8,907 nt of DNA from UBA5216 sp963924885. Lineage in GTDB: Bacteria > Pseudomonadota > Gammaproteobacteria > Burkholderiales > SG8-41. The position numbers and the translations under genes were made by a program. Location: NCBI GenBank assembly GCA_963924885.1, contig CAWUUY010000263.1:1-8907 (forward strand), written 5' to 3'. Of the stretch, positions 1 through 6,376 are shown one piece after another (the stretch's first letter is position 1; each line of letters begins with the position of its first letter). Under the pieces are notes generated by a model, which was not told the origin of the DNA, searched no databases, and saw nothing but the letters and a program-made list of their open reading frames with translations.

Positions 1-1
1 T

Positions 2-151
2 ATTTTGGATAAACGTCTAGCGGCGAATCACATTCCAGATGCGCACTTGGCCGCGCTATCCCTCAGTTTCAGTGAGCCGTTGGTAACCTTTGACAAAGGT
101 TTTCGCAAGTTATTACCTCGTTCGCTACTGGTGCTGTTGGCGGGCAATTAG
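2..151 (+). CDS. PIN-domain (VapC-like) toxin, C-terminal end only
   Basis: The frame is open from the left edge of the window and gives 49 residues before a TAG stop. The fragment contains PDAHLAAL (Asp at fragment residue 13) and LVTFDKGF (Asp at residue 31). These match the two conserved acidic stretches of the C-terminal half of PIN-domain ribonucleases of the VapC type, where the aspartates help bind the catalytic metal. In that family the toxin cleaves RNA in the cytoplasm and is neutralised by an antitoxin encoded just upstream. Here the antitoxin and the first two thirds of the toxin lie outside the window. No antitoxin-like frame follows the stop. The family call is fairly firm; whether the gene is intact cannot be seen. 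Confidence 0.7.
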   Translation: MLDKRLAANHIPDAHLAALSLSFSEPLVTFDKGFRKLLPRSLLVLLAGN

Positions 152-454
152 AAAAAGGAAGGAGGCCTCGATTACCTTCCAACAAAATCGAAATTTCAGA
201 GCAGGGACGTTCCACGGGCCGCTTCCGTGCATATTGCAGTCGTTGGTGATTCAGGTCTCTAATTACCGCAAAGTCCGATGAACAGTTATTGCCGTAACCC
301 ACCTTCACAGTCAGGAACTGGCCGGTCAGCGCCCGTCGTAGGCAGTAAATAGTCCCTTCCTCGAACCAAGCACTCGATCCCATCCGACGCCAAATGTCAG
401 CTTAAGTTTGCGCTTGTACGGTGGATCGGCCCGGCCTGTCGCAATGCCGCCTTA
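152..454. other. Intergenic stretch with no recognisable gene
   Basis: This stretch of about 300 bases separates the PIN-domain gene from the Bug-family remnant. The open frames in it are short and overlap the real toxin frame or each other. None has a convincing ribosome binding site or a family-like translation. A GGAAGG/CCTTCC inverted repeat (157-162 and 175-180, 12-base loop) lies just after the toxin stop but has no T tract, so it is a poor terminator. A second small dyad, CACGG/CCGTG, lies at 213-217 and 225-229. It may be decayed coding or mobile sequence, but nothing here proves that. Confidence 0.5.
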
Positions 455-1057
455 CTACTGCGCAATGCTCAACTTCGCATCACGAATCAGTTTTCCCCAC
501 TTGTCGTGCTCGCTGCGGATAAACGCGCCGAACTGTTCTGGCGTGCTGCCCGCGACTTCTATCGATTGTTCGGCGAGCCGCGCTGCAATGGTTTGATCCT
601 TGATCGCTTTCAAAACCTCGCTGTTCAAGCGCGCGATGATGTTCTGCGGTGTGCCGCTGGGCGCCAGCAAACCAGCCCACGCGCCGGATTCGAGTTGCGG
701 GTAGCCGGATTCGGCCATGGTAGGCACGTTGGGCATGGCGCCGGAGCGTTGTGCGCCGCTGACGGCCAGCCCTTTTAATCGGCCCACGCGCAAATGCGGC
801 ACGGCGGCGCCGGCGGCAATGACGATTAAGTTGACATGGCCACCGAGCACATCGACCACGGCAGGTGCGCCGCCTTTGTATGGCACATGCAGCAGATCAA
901 CGCCGGTCAACAGCTTGAACTGCTCGGTCGCCAGATGCCCCGAACTGCCCGCGCCCACCGTGCCGTAACTGTAGCCGCCCGGTTTTGCTTTCGCCAGCGC
1001 GGCGAGTTTGCGCGTTAACGCGACGTTAAACGGCCAGAAGAAAAATCCGATTTGCAT
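455..1057 (-). pseudogene. Bug/TctC-family solute-binding protein, N-terminally truncated
   Basis: The 200-residue translation matches the C-terminal part of Bug (TctC) periplasmic binding proteins. These capture small organic acids for tripartite tricarboxylate transporters. Visible family marks are LAALAKAKPGG (residues 18-28), GAGSSGHL (35-42), HVPYKGGAPAVVDVLGGHVN (57-76), MPNVPTMAESGYP, GLLAPSGTPQNI and GSTPEQFGAFI. Family members are usually about 320-330 residues with a signal peptide. Here roughly the first 120-130 residues are absent. They are replaced by about 16 unrelated residues beginning MQIGFFFWPF. In-frame codons upstream hit a TAG at 1088-1090. A GAAAGG ribosome-binding-like sequence sits 6 bases before the ATG, so a short protein could be made, but it would lack the export signal and one lobe. 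No TctA or TctB partner is nearby. It is most likely a remnant; a reassembled or mis-sequenced gene is the alternative. Confidence 0.72.
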
Positions 1058-1125
1058 CGCTTGCCTTTCAAGAGTTGCCGCAAGATACTACGTCACGCGA
1101 GCGCAGGCACGGCGCAGGCCATCGA

Positions 1126-1154
1126 TTGACTCGATTTACGAAAACCGGTAAACT
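1126..1154 (+). promoter_or_regulatory. Probable sigma70-type promoter of grxD
   Basis: TTGACT (1126-1131, five of six to the -35 consensus) is followed by exactly 17 bases and then TAAACT (1149-1154, four of six to the -10 consensus). Transcription would begin near 1161, leaving a leader of about 50 bases before the grxD start codon. The element lies between the divergent Bug remnant and grxD. The assignment is by eye only. Confidence 0.5.
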
Positions 1155-1213
1155 AATTCCCGATAAAACTTGTCAAGTAATAGCTTCAACATAGCTTCGA
1201 AAAGGGAATTCCC

Positions 1214-1519
1214 ATGAGTATTCAAGACGATATCAAAGCCCAGATCACCAAGAACAAGGTCATGCTGTACATGAAGGGTTCGCCGGATTTTCCGCAGTGC
1301 GGCTTTTCGGCCAACGCGATCAACATCCTGCGCGACTGCGGCGTCGAGGAAATCTCGTCGTGCAACGTGCTCGAAAACCCGGAAATCCGTCAGGGCATCA
1401 AGGAGTTTTCCAACTGGCCGACGATTCCACAGTTGTACGTGAACGGCGAGTTCGTCGGCGGCTCGGACATCGTGACCGAGATGCACCAAAGCGGCGAGCT
1501 GCAAAAGCTATTGAAGTAG
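1214..1519 (+). CDS. grxD: Monothiol glutaredoxin, Grx4/GrxD type (CGFS)
   Basis: This is a 101-residue cytoplasmic monothiol glutaredoxin. Proteins of this class bind a [2Fe-2S] cluster with glutathione, usually as dimers or with BolA partners, and help deliver iron-sulfur clusters. The hallmark active site CGFS is at residues 29-32, in the context KGSPDFPQCGFS. The cis-proline loop WPTIPQLYVNGEF is at 68-80, and the glutathione-contacting GGSDIV is at 82-87. The length is normal for the single-domain bacterial form (about 100-115 residues). An AGGG ribosome binding site lies about 7 bases before the ATG, which fixes the start. The gene stands alone, with its own apparent promoter upstream and a strong hairpin terminator after its TAG stop. 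It is intact. Function is inferred from the family and is well supported. Confidence 0.96.
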   Translation: MSIQDDIKAQITKNKVMLYMKGSPDFPQCGFSANAINILRDCGVEEISSCNVLENPEIRQGIKEFSNWPTIPQLYVNGEFVGGSDIVTEMHQSGELQKLLK

Positions 1520-1543
1520 CCGCGCGCAATCTTCGCAGCCAAT

Positions 1544-1572
1544 AAAAAAGCCATGCTCAGCATGGCTTTTTT
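1544..1572. terminator. Bidirectional intrinsic terminator between grxD and the rhodanese gene
   Basis: A perfect 13-bp inverted repeat, AAAAAAGCCATGC and its complement, closes on a three-base TCA loop. The GC-containing part of the stem is flanked by A6 on one side and T6 on the other. It can therefore act for grxD on the plus strand and for the convergent rhodanese transcript on the minus strand. It lies 25 bases after the grxD stop and 18 bases beyond the rhodanese stop. Confidence 0.9.
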
Positions 1573-1590
1573 GTTGGATCCCGCACGGGG

Positions 1591-2024
1591 CTACTGCGAT
1601 TTTGGCGCGGTCGCGCCGCCGGCCTCTTTCCAGGTATCGAATCCGCCCGCGACCAAGCGCGCCTTGTAACCTTGTTTGGTGAGGTAATCCACCGACGCGT
1701 TGCTGATGCTGCGTCCATGCGCGCAGAACAACAGAATTTCCTTGTCCTTGGGCAATGTGCCGCTCCACTCGGCAAATTTGTCCGGATCAAAGCGCCGCGC
1801 GGCAGGCATGGTCAACGTGTCCTTGTCGTAGTCCGAGTTGCGCCGCAGATCGAGGATGGTCACGCCCACGCCATCTGGGCGTTCGAGTGTTTTTTTATGT
1901 CGGCGTGCGAGATCACGCGGTCGGTGGAGGGCTGTTTCGCCGCCGCCGCGTCGGCTGCTTGCGCCGCCGGTGCGAGCGTGAGCGGTGCAGAGAATGACAA
2001 CAGGAGCGCGAGCAGTTTTTTCAT
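1591..2024 (-). CDS. Exported single-domain rhodanese, reading frame broken at an A7 run
   Basis: The gene starts at the ATG at 2024, with AAGGA 7 bases upstream, and follows the permease stop by 24 bases. The N-terminus is a classic signal peptide: MKKLLALLLSF, then a hydrophobic run ending APAAQAAD. At residue 45 the frame runs into other codons and ends at TGA 1862-1860, giving only 54 residues. Shifting by -1 at the A7 run (1896-1890) restores DIKKTLERPDGVGVTILDL and then the catalytic part: LLFCAHGRSI, with the probable persulfide-forming cysteine at residue 101 of the joined protein, and GYKARLVAGGFDTWKEAGG near the end. The joined product would be 144 residues, normal for a secreted single-domain rhodanese. 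Rhodaneses transfer sulfane sulfur to thiophilic acceptors such as sulfite or cyanide. Next to a TauE/SafE permease and xsc, a role in periplasmic sulfite or thiosulfate chemistry is inferred. The break may be a one-base deletion, a sequence error, or recoding (see the separate slippery-site entry). Confidence 0.85.
1862..1896 (-). promoter_or_regulatory. Possible -1 frameshift signal inside the rhodanese gene
   Basis: On the coding strand the zero frame reads ATA AAA AAA CAC, so an A AAA AAA heptamer lies exactly in the X XXY YYZ phase. After a 7-base spacer (CACTCGA, 1889-1883) comes a hairpin, ACGCCC (1882-1877) with GGGCGT (1867-1862) and a 9-base loop. An alternative fold pairs ACGCC with GGCGT. 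The zero-frame stop TGA begins at the last base of the stem. A -1 slip joins the signal peptide precisely to the rhodanese domain. This arrangement is the standard one for programmed -1 frameshifting, but a homopolymer indel would look the same at the protein level. Confidence 0.35.
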
Positions 2025-2048
2025 CACGGTTTCCTTGCGGGAGGATGG

Positions 2049-2819
2049 CTATCGGATGCCCAGCGCGTATTGTAGGATCAACACCAGCGCAATGACAAAC
2101 AGCAGGCGCAGCAGCCAGCGCCGATAGGTGGCCGCGTCGATGCGGTCGCGCAGGCGTATACCGGCCACGGCGGTGAACGTGGAAATCACCACGAACGGCA
2201 GCGTCGCCGCCCAGTGCAGCCACGTCACGCCGCCTTCCGCGGTCAGGATCACCATCTGCGTCGGTTTGCCCACGGTGAAACACAGGTTGAGCACCTGCAC
2301 GAACACCATGCGATCCACGTTCAGTGAAAACATGTACATCAGCAACGGCGGTGCCGCGATATTGGCGGTACCTTCCGACAATCCCGCGATCAGCGCAAAA
2401 CCGACGCCCGACGCCACACGGTGACGCGACACAAACGCCCATTCCACGCGGCCCAGGTGATCGAGGTACAGATACAGCACGATCACGCCCGCCAGCAGCA
2501 GCGCAAACGGAAACGCGGGATACGCCACGAACAGCCGCGCGCCGACTGCCGCGCCAGCAAGCATGCACAGCGGCATGAACCAGTAGCGCCGCAGCGTTGG
2601 CAAAAACTGCCCGGTCATGGCGATGTTGGTGACGGTGGTGGCGACACAGGGCAACAGCACCACGATGACGGCGGTGCGCATGTCGGTGACCGCAGCGATC
2701 ATCGGCGTGGCCACCATCGGGAACCCCACGCCCAACGTGCCTTGCACCAGACCCGCCAAGGCGAGCACTAGGGCGATCCAGACGATGAGGTACAGCGGCA
2801 GTGATTCGAAGCCGGGCAT
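2049..2819 (-). CDS. TauE/SafE-family permease, probable sulfite or sulfonate exporter
   Basis: This is a 256-residue inner-membrane protein with about eight hydrophobic segments. It shows the duplicated family pattern: GLVQGTLGVGFPMVATPMI at residues 23-41, and the second half signature IAGLSEGTANIAAPPLLMY at 144-162. The family (TauE/SafE, formerly DUF81) includes sulfite exporters linked to taurine and other sulfonate degradation. The length is typical. The start at 2819 is constrained because an in-frame TAA lies at 2828-2826, three codons upstream. There is no clear Shine-Dalgarno sequence in front of it, so initiation may be weak or leaderless. It is the first gene of a two-gene unit with the rhodanese and is divergent from xsc. 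Sulfite export is inferred from that neighbourhood; other members of this family move other anions, so the substrate remains open. Confidence 0.88.
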   Translation of the reverse strand: MPGFESLPLYLIVWIALVLALAGLVQGTLGVGFPMVATPMIAAVTDMRTAVIVVLLPCVATTVTNIAMTGQFLPTLRRYWFMPLCMLAGAAVGARLFVAYPAFPFALLLAGVIVLYLYLDHLGRVEWAFVSRHRVASGVGFALIAGLSEGTANIAAPPLLMYMFSLNVDRMVFVQVLNLCFTVGKPTQMVILTAEGGVTWLHWAATLPFVVISTFTAVAGIRLRDRIDAATYRRWLLRLLFVIALVLILQYALGIR

Positions 2820-3046
2820 GGCATATTAACCGCGTAAACAAGCATTGTAGCGGCTCAGACGCCACTCGCCGAACTTGATGTAACTATTTGTTTATAAGTA
2901 ATATTTATTGATTCCGCCACACTCAACTGCTTTATTTTTCCGCAGTGGTTCGCGTATAATCGAAAACACGCCTCGCTCTAGTTCGAGTCAGCTTGGCCAT
3001 CAATGCCGCGCGCACCCGTCCCGCCAATTCTTCCGAGGGTTTCAGC
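2820..3046. promoter_or_regulatory. Divergent control region between the permease and xsc
   Basis: These 227 bases serve both transcription units. For xsc a perfect TATAAT lies at 2955-2960; the -35 position (about 2931-2937) is T-rich and poor, which suggests help from an activator. A short dyad, ACTGC (2926-2930) and GCAGT (2942-2946), brackets that -35 area and could be an operator half-site pair. For the permease, TACAAT on the minus strand (2849-2844) is a candidate -10 without a good -35. An AT-rich block (2881-2912) sits between the two. No regulator gene is present in the window. All these elements are assigned by eye. Confidence 0.4.
3035..3039 (+). promoter_or_regulatory. Ribosome binding site that fixes the xsc start
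   Basis: GAGGG lies 7 bases before the ATG at 3047. The frame is open further upstream to an ATG at 2993, but that codon has no comparable site and the extra 18 residues are not family-like. The downstream start is therefore preferred. Confidence 0.7.
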
Positions 3047-4822
3047 ATGAATACCATGACCGATAGCAAAATGCTCGCTAAACAAGCCATTGCCGCAAAC
3101 GGCAAGGTACGCATGACTCCGAGCGAAGCGTTTGTCGAAACGCTAGTGGCCCAGGGCGTGAAAGACACCTTCGGCATTGTCGGCTCGGCGTATATGGATG
3201 CGCACGATCTGTTTCCGCTGGCAGGTATCCGCTTTTTGTCGGTGGCGCACGAACAGAACGCCGCGCACATGGCCGATGGTTATTCGCGTGTGACCGGCAA
3301 ACACGGCGTGTGCATCGCGCAAAACGGCCCCGGCATCACCAACTTCGTCACCGGCATTGCCGCCGCGTACTGGGCGCATTCGCCGGTGGTGGCGATCACC
3401 CCGGAATCCGGCAGCATGAGCATGGGCCTCGGCGGTTTTCAGGAAACGGAGCAGATGCCGATTTTCTCGAAAATCACCAAGTGGCAGACGCATGTGAATT
3501 CACCGATGCGCATTGCCGAGTTGACCGGTCGCGCGTTCGATTACGCGATGGCCGAGCGCGGCCCGGTGCAGATCAACATCCCGCGCGATTATTTTTATGG
3601 CGAAGGCGAGTTCGAGATTCCTCAACCGCAGCGCATCGAGCGCTCGGCGGGCGGCCCGGAGTCGTTGGATGCGGCGGCCAAGCTGCTGGCGAAGGCGAAA
3701 TTCCCGGTCATCCTGTCCGGCGGCGGCGTCATCATGGGCAATGGTATCAACGATTGCAAGGCGCTCGCCGAATATCTCACCGCGCCGGTGGTGAATTCGT
3801 ATCTGCACAATGATTCGTTCCCGGCGAGCCATCCGCTGTGCTGCGGCCCGCTGGGTTATCAAGGCTCCAAGGCGGCGATGAAAATCATCTCGCGCGCCGA
3901 CGTGGTGCTGGCGCTGGGCTCGCGGCTGGGGCCGTTCGGAACGCTGCCGCAGCACGGTATGGATTACTGGCCGAAGAACGCGAAAATCATCCAGATCGAT
4001 TGCGATCCGCGCATGATTAATCTGGTCAAGCGCGTCTCCATCGGCATTTGCGGTGACGCGCGGCAGGCGGCGATCGAGTTGCTGCAACGGTTAAAAGCGC
4101 AGACCAAACTCACGCCCAACAAAGTGCGGCTCGCCGAAATAAAAATCGAAAAAGCCGCTTGGGCGGAAGAACTCGCCAAATGGCCCTCGCCCAATGAAAA
4201 AGGCCGCATCGGCCCGCGGCAGGCGCTGGCGGCGCTGGCGCGCGCGATGCCGAAAAACGCGATGGTCGCCACCGACATCGGCAACGTGTGCTCGGTCGCC
4301 AACAGCTATCTGCATTTTGAAAGCAGCCCGTCGTTCCTCGCAGCAATGAGCTTCGGCAACTGCGGGTATTCCTTCCCCGCCGCCATCGGCGCCAAAGTCG
4401 GGCGTCCCGACCGTCCGGCGATTGCGTATGTGGGCGACGGCGCCTGGGGCATGAGTCTTAACGAAGTGCTGACCTGCGTGCGCGAAAACATTCCAGCCAT
4501 TGCCGTGGTGTTCAATAACGGCCAATGGGGCGCAGAGAAAAAGAACCAGGTCGATTATTTCGAAAAGCGTTACCTCGGCACCAACCTAAAAAACCCCAAC
4601 TTCGCCGATGTCGCCGAAGCGATGGGCGCGCACGGCCTCACCGTAGAGCACGTGGATGAAATCGGCGACGCCTTGCGCGGCGCGGTGAAATCCAACAAGC
4701 CGACGGTCATCAACATGATGCTGACACAGGAACTCGGCGACCCATTCCGCCGAGATGCGTTCAAGCAGCCGCAACGTCTGTTGCAGAAGTACAAAAAGTA
4801 CAGCGCGAAACAATTTCGGTAG
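3047..4822 (+). CDS. xsc: Sulfoacetaldehyde acetyltransferase, thiamine-diphosphate dependent
   Basis: The 591-residue protein belongs to the ThDP enzyme superfamily and matches Xsc in length (about 590-600) and sequence. Xsc (EC 2.3.3.15) converts sulfoacetaldehyde and phosphate to acetyl phosphate and sulfite in the cytoplasm. It is the shared desulfonation step of taurine, isethionate and related C2-sulfonate degradation. In order, the sequence shows the N-terminal pyrimidine-binding domain with the catalytic Glu69 in VAHEQNAAHMADGYSR. Next is GLGGFQETEQMPIFSKITKW (128-147) and INIPRDYFYGEGEFEIP, both Xsc-like. A central domain (about 205-350) follows. The pyrophosphate-binding domain contains GDG at 463-465 and Asn-Asn at 490-491, followed by NGQWGAEKKNQVDYF. 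The C-terminus DPFRRDAFKQPQRLLQKYKKY is also Xsc-like. The gene is divergent from the TauE/SafE permease and rhodanese genes and is followed by a terminator, so it appears to be transcribed alone. No phosphate acetyltransferase gene, the common partner, is adjacent. A close paralogue acting on another substrate cannot be excluded. Confidence 0.9.
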   Translation: MNTMTDSKMLAKQAIAANGKVRMTPSEAFVETLVAQGVKDTFGIVGSAYMDAHDLFPLAGIRFLSVAHEQNAAHMADGYSRVTGKHGVCIAQNGPGITNFVTGIAAAYWAHSPVVAITPESGSMSMGLGGFQETEQMPIFSKITKWQTHVNSPMRIAELTGRAFDYAMAERGPVQINIPRDYFYGEGEFEIPQPQRIERSAGGPESLDAAAKLLAKAKFPVILSGGGVIMGNGINDCKALAEYLTAPVVNSYLHNDSFPASHPLCCGPLGYQGSKAAMKIISRADVVLALGSRLGPFGTLPQHGMDYWPKNAKIIQIDCDPRMINLVKRVSIGICGDARQAAIELLQRLKAQTKLTPNKVRLAEIKIEKAAWAEELAKWPSPNEKGRIGPRQALAALARAMPKNAMVATDIGNVCSVANSYLHFESSPSFLAAMSFGNCGYSFPAAIGAKVGRPDRPAIAYVGDGAWGMSLNEVLTCVRENIPAIAVVFNNGQWGAEKKNQVDYFEKRYLGTNLKNPNFADVAEAMGAHGLTVEHVDEIGDALRGAVKSNKPTVINMMLTQELGDPFRRDAFKQPQRLLQKYKKYSAKQFR

Positions 4823-4848
4823 GACGCTTGCCAGCCCTCAAAAAGAAC

Positions 4849-4877
4849 CGGCCGTCTGTAACAGAGGCCGTTTTTTT
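4849..4877 (+). terminator. Intrinsic terminator after xsc
   Basis: A stem formed by CGGCC...GGCCG and TCTG...CAGA with one bulged G and a TAA loop (4849-4870) is followed by T7 (4871-4877). It begins 26 bases after the xsc stop and sits between the convergent ends of xsc and argH. A short A run at 4840-4844 could let it work weakly for argH as well. Confidence 0.85.
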
Positions 4878-4895
4878 GGAAGGTGCGTACGACGA

Positions 4896-6299
4896 CTATC
4901 GAATGGCCTTTCGTGCTTTCGCTATCGCGGATTTTACCCGCGCAGGCGCGGTGCCACCGATATGCGAGCGCGCGGTCAGCGCGCCGTCCAGCGTGAGCGA
5001 GGCGTAGACATCCTCGGTAATCAAATTTGAGAACTGCTGCAATTCCGGCAGTTTCAAATCCGCCAGATCACAGTGGCGCGTGGCGCAAAAGCGCACCGCT
5101 TGAGCCACCACTTCGTGCGCTTCGCGAAACGGTATTCCCTTGCGCACCAGGTAATCCGCCAGATCGGTGGCGGTGGCGAAGCCCTGCGCCGCCGCCGCGC
5201 GCATGGCATCCTTGTTGACGGTGATGCCCGGCACCATCTCCGCGAACACAGCAAGGCTGTTGCTCACGGTGTCGATGGTGTCGAACAGCGGTTCCTTGTC
5301 TTCCTGATTGTCCTTGTTGTAGGCCAGCGGCTGGCCCTTCATTAGCGTGAGCAGGGCGACGAGATGGCCATTGACGCGCCCGGTCTTGCCGCGGATTAAC
5401 TCGGCCACGTCCGGGTTTTTTTTCTGCGGCATGATCGACGAGCCGGTGCAGAAACGATCCGCGATGTCGATAAAGCCAAACCGCGGGCTCATCCACAAGA
5501 TCAGCTCCTCGCACAGACGCGACAAGTGCGTCATCAGCAGCGCGGAACACGCACAGAATTCAATCGCAAAGTCACGGTCGGACACGGCATCGAGCGAGTT
5601 GTCGCAAACGCCGTCGAATTCCAGCGCCTTGGCCACCATCTGGCGATCAATGGGATACGAGGTGCCCGCCAGCGCCGCCGCGCCCAGCGGCAGCCGGTTG
5701 ACGCGTTTGCGGCAATCGGTCAGGCGCTGCGCGTCGCGGCTGAGCATTTCGTAGTAGGCCATCAGGTGATGCGCAAACGATACCGGCTGCGCCACTTGCA
5801 GGTGGGTAAAGCCTGGCATCACGGTGTCGGTATGCTTGTCGGCAAGGTCAAGCAACGCGGTTTGCAGCGCGCGGATTTGCCCGGCGATGTGATCAATGGC
5901 CGTGCGCACATACAGGCGGATATCGGTGGCTACCTGATCGTTGCGCGAGCGCGCGGTGTGCAGGCGTTTCCCCGCGTCGCCCACCAGATCGGTGAGGCGG
6001 CGTTCGATGTTCAGATGCACATCTTCAAGGTCGATGGACCATGTGAACGTGCCGGCGCGGATTTCACTGAGGATTTGCGCGAGGCCGCGCTCAATCGAAG
6101 CCAAATCTTCCGCGCTGATGATACCGACGGCGTGCAGCATGCGCGCGTGGGCGATGGAGCCTTCAATGTCGTATTTCGCCAGGCGGTGATCGAACCCGAC
6201 CGAGGCGGTGAAACGCTTGACCAGATCGCTCACCGGCTCGGCAAAACGCCCGGACCACGGCTTGGTTTCAGGGTGCGCGGCTTTATTATGCGCAGACAT
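4896..6299 (-). CDS. argH: Argininosuccinate lyase
   Basis: The 467-residue protein is full length for ArgH (about 460-470). It is a cytoplasmic homotetramer of the fumarase/aspartase superfamily that splits argininosuccinate into arginine and fumarate, the last step of arginine synthesis. Visible features are WSGRF near the start (residues 15-19), SIDLEDVHLNIERRL (88-102), HTARSRNDQV (114-123), MPGFTHLQVAQP with His166 (161-172), and the superfamily signature GSSIMPQKKNPD at 286-297 carrying the catalytic serine. YNKDNQEDKEPLFD follows at 327-340. The ATG at 6299 has no strong ribosome binding site, but upstream codons offer no better start. The gene is divergent from algZ, an arrangement known in Pseudomonas and betaproteobacteria. 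It appears intact. Confidence 0.97.
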   Translation of the reverse strand: MSAHNKAAHPETKPWSGRFAEPVSDLVKRFTASVGFDHRLAKYDIEGSIAHARMLHAVGIISAEDLASIERGLAQILSEIRAGTFTWSIDLEDVHLNIERRLTDLVGDAGKRLHTARSRNDQVATDIRLYVRTAIDHIAGQIRALQTALLDLADKHTDTVMPGFTHLQVAQPVSFAHHLMAYYEMLSRDAQRLTDCRKRVNRLPLGAAALAGTSYPIDRQMVAKALEFDGVCDNSLDAVSDRDFAIEFCACSALLMTHLSRLCEELILWMSPRFGFIDIADRFCTGSSIMPQKKNPDVAELIRGKTGRVNGHLVALLTLMKGQPLAYNKDNQEDKEPLFDTIDTVSNSLAVFAEMVPGITVNKDAMRAAAAQGFATATDLADYLVRKGIPFREAHEVVAQAVRFCATRHCDLADLKLPELQQFSNLITEDVYASLTLDGALTARSHIGGTAPARVKSAIAKARKAIR

Positions 6300-6376
6300 G
6301 ATGCAAATAGTATGATTCCATGATGGCGCGCAGTATAAATCAAATTACTCCCCGAAACGGCAGGCAGCATGGCGAT
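6300..6376. promoter_or_regulatory. Divergent argH/algZ start region
   Basis: Only 77 bases separate the two starts if algZ begins at 6377, or 20 bases if it begins at 6320. TATAAA on the plus strand (6334-6339) is a candidate -10 for algZ, and the overlapping TATACT read on the minus strand (6337-6332) is a candidate -10 for argH. Neither has a clear -35 box. If the plus-strand element is real, the transcript begins near 6346, which excludes the upstream algZ start. Confidence 0.35.

Noticed and set aside
157..180. GGAAGG/CCTTCC inverted repeat as a terminator for the PIN-domain gene.
   Set aside because: The loop is 12 bases and no T tract follows the stem.
69..383. A 104-codon minus-strand frame across the PIN-domain end and the following spacer.
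   Set aside because: It overlaps the supported toxin frame, has no clear ribosome binding site and no family resemblance.
1591..2865. A 424-codon open frame on the minus strand spanning the permease and the rhodanese.
   Set aside because: Its first three quarters overlap the permease gene in another frame and read as arginine- and alanine-rich sequence without family features. Only the last 99 or so codons are real: they are the rhodanese catalytic part.
2993..3046. The upstream ATG at 2993 as the xsc start.
   Set aside because: The extra 18 residues are not family-like and no ribosome binding site precedes that ATG, whereas GAGGG sits at the right distance before 3047.
5526..6323. A 265-codon open frame on the plus strand opposite argH.
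   Set aside because: It lies wholly antisense to a well-supported, full-length argH. Its translation has no recognisable domain, as expected for a shadow frame in GC-rich DNA.
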